NCBI GenBank assembly: GCA_004524595.1
Contig: SDOA01000065.1
Coordinates: forward strand, 1 to 22,289
Direction of reading: 5' to 3'
DNA from: Candidatus Thorarchaeota archaeon
GTDB taxonomy: Archaea; Asgardarchaeota; Thorarchaeia; Thorarchaeales; Thorarchaeaceae
DNA length: 22,289 nucleotides
In this document: positions 1 to 6,592 of the stretch, piece by piece
Layout of the letters: every line of letters starts with the position of its first letter
Numbering within the stretch: position 1 is the stretch's first letter
The notes under the pieces: generated by a model
The model's database searches: none
Told to the model about the DNA's origin: nothing
Seen by the model: only the letters and a program-made list of their open reading frames with translations
Program-made: the position numbers and the translations under genes

Positions 1-70
1 CGTGGCATATCGCTGCTTGTCACGCCCTTCTTCGGCTAGCCAACCTAGTCATCCACCACTGACCGTATAG
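1..70 (-). rRNA. 23S ribosomal RNA, 5' end (partial)
   Basis: Read on the minus strand, this stretch gives the conserved start of large-subunit rRNA: GGTGGATGACTAGG, then GCCGAAGAAGGGCGTGACAA and GCAGCGATATGCC. This is the usual GGTGGATG...GCCGAnGAAGGnCGTG...AAGCtGCGAtAnGCC block that opens 23S in archaea and bacteria. The gene runs off the left edge, so only about 70 nt are present and the mature 5' end (near 65-72) is approximate. No 16S 3' end (with its anti-Shine-Dalgarno) and no tRNA-Ala lies between it and the next upstream gene, RNase PH, so the 23S gene is not directly linked to a 16S gene here. Confidence 0.9.
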
Positions 71-545
71 CGAAATTGCGGACCTAGTCATGTGTTGACA
101 CAATATTACCTGTTGTCCACAATTTGTGAACATGATTGATTCGTTTCGACCAATCATGCCAAGGAGTTTCGTAATAATAACGTTAAAACTTTAGGTCTTT
201 TTCCTTACCTTTTATTCTTCGATCAGTGTACTTCCATCCTCTGCAATCAAAGCATCTGTTCCTGTTAGTGCACGGCACTAGAACACATGCGATGACGGTC
301 CTACACCGGGAATGGCACCAATTACATAGCCTGGTCCCGGTGAACCTTCATTCAGCGATTACTATCTCTGAACTCCGGACCTAACTTAGCATTTCACTGA
401 AATATCAGTGACTGCTCAGCCAGCCTGACTGGCTGGTGTTTTAAAGCTTGCTATGCGTCGAGGGCAATTCTGTCACCAGTTTACCCGAACAGTCTTCGGC
501 GACCCTGCATAGCCGCCGGACAATACTTTCATGCTCGACGAAAGC
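71..545 (-). other. Long structured leader upstream of 23S rRNA (no ORF)
   Basis: About 475 nt without a convincing ORF, clearly GC-richer between 240 and 540 than the flanking genes and full of inverted repeats. Visible stems: CATGATTG (131-138) with CAATCATG (151-158); CACCGGGA (305-312) with TCCCGGTG (335-342); CAGCCAG with CTGGCTG near 418-436; and CGTCGAG (456-462) with CTCGACG (534-540), the last enclosing CGGCG/CGCCG. CTATGC (451-456) can also pair with GCATAG (507-512), competing with the outer stem. I looked for SRP RNA, RNase P RNA, 5S and tRNA signatures and found none. The simplest reading is the pre-23S leader; an independent small RNA at 240-545 is also possible. Confidence 0.45.
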
Positions 546-565
546 AATCTAATAGTCCAAAATTT

Positions 566-585
566 CCGTATAAAGCTTCCGCCAT
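566..585 (-). promoter_or_regulatory. Putative archaeal promoter for the 23S transcription unit
   Basis: On the minus strand the box CTTTATACGG follows the purine-rich GGCGGAAG, matching an archaeal BRE plus TATA arrangement. A start 25-27 nt downstream would fall near 545-548, immediately before the CGTCGAG stem of the structured leader. It lies just after the RNase PH stop codon, so 23S can be transcribed independently of that gene. Inferred from sequence only. Confidence 0.45.
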
Positions 586-633
586 CTGCACACTGCGAGA
601 TGCGATTAGAATGCTTTTTTTCTTGGAGAGAAA

Positions 634-1341
634 CTACTTGGTATCAAGGACTCTGTTCTGGGATTTAATCAGATCAAATATCCCTTTTGATGCCAGGTCA
701 ATCATTTCATTCAAAGTTTCACGTTTGAATGTAGCACCTTCTGCAGTCCCTTGAATTTCAACAAATTCCGTACCGCGCATTACAATATTCATATCCACAT
801 CTGCTATAGAATCTTCTATGTAACAGAGATCGAGAAGTATTTCTCCATTAACAAGTCCAACGCTCACAGCAGCAACGTTCTCATAGACTGGCCTATCTGT
901 TATCATACCCATATCGATCATAAAATCAAGAGCATCAGAGAGAGCAACAAATGCTCCAGTGATTGATGCGGTTCTAGTACCACCATCAGCCTGAATGACA
1001 TCGCAGTCAATCTTTATAGTATTCTCACCCATTTGTTTCATGTCTACAGCAGCTCGGAGAGACCTACCTATGAGCCGTTGTATCTCTTGAGTCCTCCCAC
1101 TGACCTTGTATCGATTGATCCTATCAGTTGTGGAACGAGGAAGCATGCCATATTCTGCAGTAACCCAGCCTTGACCACTGCCATTGAGCCATCCAGGAAC
1201 ACCCTCCTCAACAGTTGCTGTGCAGATGACCTTGGTCTCACCTGTTGTCACTAAGACTGAACCTTCTGGATGTTTTAGATAATTTCTGATGAATTCCACA
1301 GGTCTTAGCTCGTTGTTTGCTCGTCCGTCAGCTCTAGGCAT
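634..1341 (-). CDS. rph: Ribonuclease PH (bacterial type)
   Basis: Phosphorolytic 3'-5' exoribonuclease that trims tRNA (and some rRNA) precursors using inorganic phosphate. The 235 residues match the usual 238 or so. Family marks in order: RADGR near residue 3, LRPV at 12-15, HPEGSVL at 24-30, [12 protein letters not shown] at 58-69, [16 protein letters not shown] at 82-97, the phosphate-binding [11 protein letters not shown] at 120-130, and the metal/catalytic acidic block [11 protein letters not shown] at 175-185. The GWVTAEY and [16 protein letters not shown] blocks are those of bacterial RNase PH, not of archaeal exosome Rrp41. The ATG has GAGAGG 8 nt upstream. It is transcribed toward the 23S gene and divergently from the nucleotidyltransferase gene. 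In an archaeal context, lateral acquisition from bacteria is likely. Confidence 0.95.
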   Translation of the reverse strand: MPRADGRANNELRPVEFIRNYLKHPEGSVLVTTGETKVICTATVEEGVPGWLNGSGQGWVTAEYGMLPRSTTDRINRYKVSGRTQEIQRLIGRSLRAAVDMKQMGENTIKIDCDVIQADGGTRTASITGAFVALSDALDFMIDMGMITDRPVYENVAAVSVGLVNGEILLDLCYIEDSIADVDMNIVMRGTEFVEIQGTAEGATFKRETLNEMIDLASKGIFDLIKSQNRVLDTK

Positions 1342-1429
1342 GTGTGTTTCCTCTCATTTTGTGTGGAGATTCTGGTATTAATGAGTGTCGGGCAACGTAT
1401 CAGATAATTTTATTGAGAGAATACTTATG

Positions 1430-1441
1430 TAATATAATATA
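1430..1441 (+). promoter_or_regulatory. Putative TATA box for the nucleotidyltransferase gene
   Basis: TAATATAATATA in the divergent spacer between rph and the nucleotidyltransferase gene. A start about 25 nt downstream (near 1462) would leave a very short 5' leader before the ATG at 1472. GGAG at 1457-1460 would then fall at or outside the transcript end. Confidence 0.35.
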
Positions 1442-1471
1442 CTGCGAGAGAAAACTGGAGTCCAATTTAAT

Positions 1472-2500
1472 ATGAAGGACCTTAATCAACGTTTCAAAGA
1501 AGTATTAGATGATACGGTAAGAGAGTGGAAAGACTATTCGAATGTCAAGGGCGTCTTTGTATATGGTTCGTATGTTAGAGGTACTATTACAGCAAATTCT
1601 GACCTTGATATTTGTTTCATATGGGATGGAACTGAGGCTCCTGTACGACTTATGTCAACTCATAAAGAGGTCCTTGTAGATATGGTATTCATGACAGTTT
1701 CAGAGATAGAGTCAGTATTGGATGGTTCAACTAAAGAGGTCTTGAAAATTTCAGAAGTGGTGAACAGACTTAGGACAGCTAAAGTGTTGCGTGATACGGA
1801 TAATATGCTTGAAACTTGGATAAGGACTGCAAAGCAATATGTGTGGCCAGATTCGGTCATCAGTGAAGTGAAGAGGAGAGCTCTCGAGTGCTTTTCCCAA
1901 GCAAAGAAGTATGTTGATGAAGGAGATAATGAGAGTGCAATATATGATGCACGAGAGGGGCTATTTCAATTAGGTCGAGTTACTGTAATGACTAACAATA
2001 TTTTTTCCATGTTAAAACCAGCGGAGGTTTTAACAGAAGTTCGGATGTTAGATCCTATTACCTATCAATTATTCCTTCGTACATACAAGCTCAAAGGGAT
2101 GGATGAACCAAAACTTCTCTCAATATTGAGAGAGATTAATGAATGGTTGGTCAAAGCTGAAACATTATTGGAGCAATTTGAAACAGAAACTCTAGCTATC
2201 AAAGTAACATCCTTACTTGCCCAAGCACAGAGAGAATATCATGGAGCACTTGGGTTAACCTATGGTGGAGATTACGAACTTGCAGTTCTAGAGATGCGAC
2301 AAGCTGCATGCACACTTGGAAGAACAATGGTAATTCTAAGAAGTGGAACAGATGATTTTGGTTCTTTCATCTCGAGCCTAAAGGAGTACAATGATGAATT
2401 CTTCAACCAGATTTTTGTAGAACATGGTGCTTATGATATTCAACCAGCAGAAATCAAGCGGATTATTAGCGAAGCTGAGTTTATCGCACGTAGATTCTAG
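1472..2500 (+). CDS. Nucleotidyltransferase with duplicated helical (HEPN-like) domains
   Basis: The N-terminal 100 residues are a minimal Pol-beta/MNT nucleotidyltransferase domain: YGSYVRG at 31-37, SDLD at 43-46 and a third acidic strand VLVDMVF around D70, giving an apparently intact D44/D46/D70 metal triad. The rest (about 120-342) is helical and contains a visible internal repeat: a block near 131-165 (QAKKYVDEGDNESAIYDARE...LGR) resembles one near 249-285 (QAQREY...GGDYELAVLEMRQ...LGR). Spacing and helix pattern suggest two HEPN/KNTase-C-like bundles, but I see no R-x4-6-H RNase motif. Family members transfer NMP groups to drugs, proteins or RNA; the substrate here is unknown. It is followed 59 nt later by the TnpB-N-like gene on the same strand. 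Confidence 0.8.
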   Translation: MKDLNQRFKEVLDDTVREWKDYSNVKGVFVYGSYVRGTITANSDLDICFIWDGTEAPVRLMSTHKEVLVDMVFMTVSEIESVLDGSTKEVLKISEVVNRLRTAKVLRDTDNMLETWIRTAKQYVWPDSVISEVKRRALECFSQAKKYVDEGDNESAIYDAREGLFQLGRVTVMTNNIFSMLKPAEVLTEVRMLDPITYQLFLRTYKLKGMDEPKLLSILREINEWLVKAETLLEQFETETLAIKVTSLLAQAQREYHGALGLTYGGDYELAVLEMRQAACTLGRTMVILRSGTDDFGSFISSLKEYNDEFFNQIFVEHGAYDIQPAEIKRIISEAEFIARRF

Positions 2501-2559
2501 ATTGATTGATGGGCTACATTGATTAGTCTCACTGTGTTGATTATTAATTAGTGGTCTGG

Positions 2560-3153
2560 ATGTCAGCTGTAGAAACAAAAATACTCAAATTACAGAGCGT
2601 TGCGTTGACAAGAGAGAAGCAGCTACTTTTGCAGGACGAATTAGACAGATACGCAGAAGCTACTAATTGGATTATCAAAATTGCCTTGAAAAATCATCTA
2701 TCAAAGCCCTCAAAGATTATAGAAGTGGCGCAGGAGGAGTTCTTCAAACGATTTGATAAGAGATATGAATATCTCACAGATGTCATTAAAACAGCTTGTT
2801 CTGAGATTGCTCGTCATAGAAGACTGGCAAAAACAATACGAAGTATGAGGGATAAAACTCCGTTCTATAAGAGAGGTCGGGCTATCTATTCTCAACCAAT
2901 TGTAAAAATATCTGACCGAGCGATCTCTCTATTTATGGCTGACCAGACAGAGTTGCCAATACCCTTTGATAAGTATAGTAGAAATAAGGCGATTGCAGAG
3001 ATTGAACAGATATTGAGAGGTGACCCAGTGAAAGAGGATTCAAAAGAAAAAACAACTCCAAATCGGAGATATGATAGAATACGTTTGACTTGGAATAGAG
3101 CAGGATTTCTTTTGATAGATATTAAAGCATACTTGTCAGTAGTTAAAAAATAG
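2560..3153 (+). CDS. Stand-alone protein resembling the TnpB/OrfB N-terminal region
   Basis: A 197-residue basic protein (ATG at 2560; an in-frame GTG at 2551 is possible). Its layout mirrors the start of IS605/IS607-type TnpB: a helical region with YAEATNWIIKIALKNHL, a segment KRYEYLTDVIKTACSEIARHR like the 'qy...irda...yr' helix of OrfB, then PFYKRGRAIYSQPIVKIS and strand-rich WED-like sequence ending IRLTWNRAGFLLIDIKAY. In a transposase the RuvC-like nuclease (starting with a GID.G strand) would follow; here the frame ends with KK and a stop, and the next gene converges 15 bp later, so no nuclease domain remains. No transposon ends or IS200 TnpA partner are visible. It could be a transposon remnant or an exapted RNA/DNA-binding protein. 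The open frame and codon pattern favour a maintained gene. Family assignment is by eye. Confidence 0.55.
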   Translation: MSAVETKILKLQSVALTREKQLLLQDELDRYAEATNWIIKIALKNHLSKPSKIIEVAQEEFFKRFDKRYEYLTDVIKTACSEIARHRRLAKTIRSMRDKTPFYKRGRAIYSQPIVKISDRAISLFMADQTELPIPFDKYSRNKAIAEIEQILRGDPVKEDSKEKTTPNRRYDRIRLTWNRAGFLLIDIKAYLSVVKK

Positions 3154-3168
3154 AGATTAGACGCGTTT

Positions 3169-4050
3169 CTATACACTCCAGGATATCAAAGCACCAGAAA
3201 AGTCACCAGAATACACTACTTCATTTGTCGGAGACCACTCAACAGCAGTAATTCCTGTTAATAAGCTGCCAGAGGCTATTTCTTTCATGCTATTGAGTGA
3301 CCATAGACGGAGTGTTCTATCCCAACTACCTGATGCAAGGCGTTCACCCGTATAATCAATTGAGAGCGCCTCTACGACGTCAGTATGTCCTTGAAGTTTT
3401 CCAATCTCTGATGGGCTGTCTAGATCAATTGATAATATTGTGCCACTATGCAGACCAAGAACTATTCTAACTCCATCAGGAGTTGTTGCGACTGAACGAA
3501 TACGATCGTTCAGTTTCGGTAATTCGTGAGCAATCTCATAAGAAGTCAAATCCCAAATTCTGCACTCACCATTCCATGATGTTGTTACTAATTTAGTTCC
3601 ATCATCGATGAATGAAACACCAGTTATTTCTGATTGATGCGCCTGTAGGTTTCTAAGATTTTTCAATGTGTTCAATGAAAATACTTTGACCTCACCATCT
3701 CTCGCTCCAGCAGCTCCCTTACTTTGGTCAAGAGCTGTAGCAAGTGCCTTCACTTCTGAACTGTGCTTCAGAATTATAGGTTCAGTACTTTCTTTCGTAT
3801 CCCATAATCGAGTCGTTTGATCCCAACTACAAGAGAGTAAATGGTATCTGTTATCTTTAAAGGACACACCGGTTATCCTCCCTTCATGCCCTTCAACAGT
3901 CTGTTTTTTCTTCCCTGTACGAGTATCAATGACGGTGATAGTTGAATCAGAAGCTCCGTAAGCAATATGTCGTCCTTTAGGGCCAACAGAGAGACAGGTG
4001 ATAGGAAACATGAAACCATTGTTTTGTTGAAATAGAAGAGTCTGCTCCAA
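3169..4050 (-). CDS. WD40-repeat beta-propeller protein (seven blades)
   Basis: The 293 residues divide cleanly into seven WD40-like repeats of about 40 residues. Each begins with a strand such as ITGVSF, IRSVAT or ITAVEW; the best preserved carry the SWD..RLWD or SWDRTLRLWS tail and an upstream GH or H (EGHEG, QGHTD). There is no signal peptide, membrane segment or extra domain, so it should be a cytosolic, closed seven-bladed scaffold for protein-protein contacts. The start is a TTG with GGTGA 6 nt upstream. It converges with the TnpB-N-like gene and lies downstream of the glutaminyl-cyclase gene on the same strand. Stand-alone WD40 propellers are common in Asgard and some other archaea; the partner is unknown. 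Confidence 0.92.
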   Translation of the reverse strand: MEQTLLFQQNNGFMFPITCLSVGPKGRHIAYGASDSTITVIDTRTGKKKQTVEGHEGRITGVSFKDNRYHLLSCSWDQTTRLWDTKESTEPIILKHSSEVKALATALDQSKGAAGARDGEVKVFSLNTLKNLRNLQAHQSEITGVSFIDDGTKLVTTSWNGECRIWDLTSYEIAHELPKLNDRIRSVATTPDGVRIVLGLHSGTILSIDLDSPSEIGKLQGHTDVVEALSIDYTGERLASGSWDRTLRLWSLNSMKEIASGSLLTGITAVEWSPTNEVVYSGDFSGALISWSV

Positions 4051-4121
4051 ATCAAATCACCTGATGCAGAGTGCACATGATAGCTTAAGGTGGTTTCCGT
4101 TTAAAAGCTTGTAACATTCAA

Positions 4122-5138
4122 TTAAAGCTTCTTTCTTCTATAGACAAGCAGAGCGACTGTTAGAACTGGAATGACCATCATCAGCCCATAGAAGAGGAAA
4201 GGTTGATCAAGAGTGTACACCTGTGTTTCAGCATCGTATTCAACCACAAATACTTCCAGCACATCACCCACTATCTTAAGACTCTCTCCACTACATTTGT
4301 CAGGTGTGTCCTCAAGAGTATGCCAATACCAGGGAAACGGAATTTGTATTAAATCTAGAGCCGGTATGCCTGCGTCAAGGAATGGACGATGGTCATCTAG
4401 AATTGAAGATCCAGTTCTATCAAGAAAGGTCTCAGTATAACCCAATTTCTCGGCTATGTGCCATACGTCATTCTGAAGGGAGTCTGTAGAGCTTGCCTCT
4501 CTAGGTAACTGAAGACTTGCATCACCGACTAAATCCACAAGTATCATTGCATTAATCGATGCTCTCCTTGATGAGCTCAGTTCCGACACGTAGTATGTTG
4601 AACCCTGTATCCAGTCCCACCCATTAATACCTCCAGAGTCTTCCGCGTCAAAGAAGACAAGTTCTACCTTTGATCTAATGGATTGTGGCAAGATACGTGA
4701 TAGTTCTAATAAGACTGCAGTTCCACTTGCTCCATCATTTGCACCAAGAATAGGTTTTGATTGATTGATAGGAGCATCAGAGGTTGCTCGTGGTCGAGTG
4801 TCGTAGTGTGCTCCAAGCAGGAGAGGAGCATCAGAAGTTGTTGACCAGACAGCTACAATATTTGAGCATGCCGTATCAAGATATGTAAAGTTTTGAATTG
4901 ACACAGTCCAATTAAATGATGTCAGTGTATCAATAATGAATTTCCTACAATCGCTCAAGTTATTAGAGCCAGGAGGACGAGGACCAAATTCACATTGCTC
5001 TAGGAGAAAATTGTAAGCCATTTCACCATCGAAAACAGGTGAATGACTATATTGTTGACCATTTATGGGAATAACAGATAGAGTGAGTATCAAAAAAAGC
5101 AGGAAGACACTACTATTTCTCATAGACAGACAACTCAT
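4122..5138 (-). CDS. Membrane-anchored glutaminyl-peptide cyclotransferase-like M28 enzyme
   Basis: Zinc enzyme of the M28 peptidase fold, closest in motif order to glutaminyl cyclases, which convert N-terminal Gln to pyroglutamate. Counting from an upstream in-frame GTG at 5147: GAHYDTRP (H114), GANDGASG (D138), FFDAED (E169/D170), ILVDLVGD (D205), DDHRPFL (D251/D252) and FPWYWHTLEDT (H276). The FFD(G/A)E, DDHxPFL and PFPxxWHT blocks are those of QPCT/QPCTL enzymes rather than typical aminopeptidases. A hydrophobic N-terminus (about 12-28) ending ING|QQ looks like a signal peptide, and a C-terminal membrane helix (316-336) ends in RRKK, so the catalytic domain should face outside. The start chosen is ATG 5138, with AGGTGG 5 nt upstream. 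A secreted aminopeptidase is the alternative. Confidence 0.85.
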   Translation of the reverse strand: MSCLSMRNSSVFLLFLILTLSVIPINGQQYSHSPVFDGEMAYNFLLEQCEFGPRPPGSNNLSDCRKFIIDTLTSFNWTVSIQNFTYLDTACSNIVAVWSTTSDAPLLLGAHYDTRPRATSDAPINQSKPILGANDGASGTAVLLELSRILPQSIRSKVELVFFDAEDSGGINGWDWIQGSTYYVSELSSSRRASINAMILVDLVGDASLQLPREASSTDSLQNDVWHIAEKLGYTETFLDRTGSSILDDHRPFLDAGIPALDLIQIPFPWYWHTLEDTPDKCSGESLKIVGDVLEVFVVEYDAETQVYTLDQPFLFYGLMMVIPVLTVALLVYRRKKL

Positions 5139-5159
5139 TAAACCCACCTAAGAAGGTTA

Positions 5160-5669
5160 TTAGCTAGAGTATGAAAAATGAGAATGAATAACATGACGGA
5201 TAGTACTAATAACAGAATTCACACCGTCAGCACCAATCAGGAAATCTGACTGAAATTCACGATCGTCCTGTAGACGCACTAGAGCGTGGGTATTTGAAGT
5301 AGAAGCATCCACAACTCTTGCATTATCCATCAACTCAGCTCCCGCATTAACGACTCTTTTTGCAAGGAACTCGGCAAATCGATTGCGAAAGACAGTTATT
5401 CCAATCATTTTCTCAGAGATGAATTCAGGGCTTCTGCCATTGCAAAAAACAAACCGAATACCGTGTGTATCTTTTACTCAATTAGCCTGCATGGAATATA
5501 CCCATCAAGAATACGGATTCCACGAAACATTAGAGCTCCCCCACAGGCTTTCTCTCGTGAAATTGATTTCTTTTCCAATAATAATGTCTTAAATCCCCTT
5601 TTTTAACACTCATATACAGCGATTGAGCCTGCAGGACCTGCCCCCTACCACGATAACATCATGGCTCAC
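5160..5669 (-). pseudogene. Decayed geranylgeranyl-reductase-family FAD oxidoreductase
   Basis: Minus-strand reading starts at a GTG at 5669 (AGGAGG upstream) with SHDVIVVG, then needs a one-base shift in a GGGGG run to continue as AGPAGS, the FAD-binding glycine motif. It reads through an in-frame TAA near AVYEC, continues with GFKTLLLEKK and REKACGGAL (typical of geranylgeranyl reductases), then shifts frame again near 5475 to HGIRFVFCNG and ISEKMIGITVFRNRFAEFL, and reaches FLIGADGVNSV before a stop. Only about 170 of roughly 390-400 residues are represented: the C-terminal half is missing and the glutaminyl-cyclase gene begins directly after. The family reduces isoprenoid chains of archaeal lipids. 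At least two frameshifts, one stop and a 3' truncation make it inactive. Confidence 0.85.
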
Positions 5670-5761
5670 CTTTGAACAGCCTCCTCTGTGCGAATACCTG
5701 AATATAATGATTAACTCAGAGTTCCACGATATATTCAGATTACCTTTTTGTCAAAAATATT

Positions 5762-6592
5762 TTAATCTTGAGTAAATAAAAGTTCAAAGACATCAATGTC
5801 CTCATCATTTCTGATTCCTAATCTTTCTTGGATGATAGGTGCATAATCTGGATTGATCTCGTATCCAATGGAATTACGCCCCAGTTGACGGGCAACACGA
5901 AGAGTTGTTCCACTACCTGCAAATGGATCGAGAACAGTATCACCCAAAAAAGAATAGAGGCGGATACATCTTCTTGGGAGTTCTTCAGGAAAAGGAGCTG
6001 GGTGTTTTGTTTGTTTTGCAGATGCAGGTTGAAAGTCCCATACAGAATTTTGAACCCAACTAGTGAATTCTTCGTGAGTGATTGCTGATTGCTCTTTGAC
6101 CGATTTCTTCACTCTAGACCGTTTTCCAATCTTTGAGAACACAATGATCCATTCATAGGGATATGTCGATAAGAGATTTGGAGGGTATGGGTAGGATCCC
6201 CAGGAACTAAACCGTACTGCTTTTCGTTTGTCCCAGATGTAGAGAGAGTGAAAATACATTGTACCAAGAGATTCCATGAAAAGCTCAAGATCTGTAAGCA
6301 CGGTTTTTGTTACACGACGATTGAATTTCGATTTGTCACCAGGAATTAGAATCGGCATGATATTTATAATGAGTTTTCCATCAGGAACTAAGGTTCGAAC
6401 ACATTCCTCGAATACATCACAGATAGAAGTGAGATACTCACCATAAGTTGTAGAGGACTGGCCAATTGCATGTTCATTACCATAATCCTTCAGATGCCAA
6501 TATGGAGGAGATGTAACAACAAGATGAACAGACTCATTGGGAACTAGATGCATTCGACGACTGTCACCGATGACTACTAGATGTTTTGTCAT
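5762..6592 (-). CDS. DNA methyltransferase, beta-type motif order (N4-cytosine or N6-adenine)
   Basis: Amino-DNA methyltransferase of 276 residues. Catalytic motif IV, TSPPYW, comes first (27-32 counted from ATG 6592), and the SAM-binding motif I, DPFAGSGTT (222-230), lies near the C-terminus, preceded by KHPAPFPEELPRRCI. This IV-then-I order is the circularly permuted beta class. TSPPYW is often seen in N4-cytosine enzymes, but motif IV alone does not fix the base. The start is ATG 6592 (a GGGGGGAG run 7 nt upstream), which overlaps the TGA of the preceding methyltransferase gene as ATGA, so the two are translationally coupled. No restriction endonuclease is adjacent; only a pseudogene lies downstream. 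Recognition site unknown. Confidence 0.9.
   Translation of the reverse strand: MTKHLVVIGDSRRMHLVPNESVHLVVTSPPYWHLKDYGNEHAIGQSSTTYGEYLTSICDVFEECVRTLVPDGKLIINIMPILIPGDKSKFNRRVTKTVLTDLELFMESLGTMYFHSLYIWDKRKAVRFSSWGSYPYPPNLLSTYPYEWIIVFSKIGKRSRVKKSVKEQSAITHEEFTSWVQNSVWDFQPASAKQTKHPAPFPEELPRRCIRLYSFLGDTVLDPFAGSGTTLRVARQLGRNSIGYEINPDYAPIIQERLGIRNDEDIDVFELLFTQD

Noticed and set aside
240..545. Possible SRP RNA, RNase P RNA, 5S rRNA or tRNA in the structured leader
   Set aside because: The minus strand has GTCAGG and GAGCAG close together but no GGAA tetraloop. There is no GAAAGTCC or ACAGA core of RNase P, no 5S pattern, and the 7-bp outer stem lacks a T-arm.
751..1254. Plus-strand ORFs inside rph
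   Set aside because: They are antisense shadows of the clearly homologous RNase PH gene.
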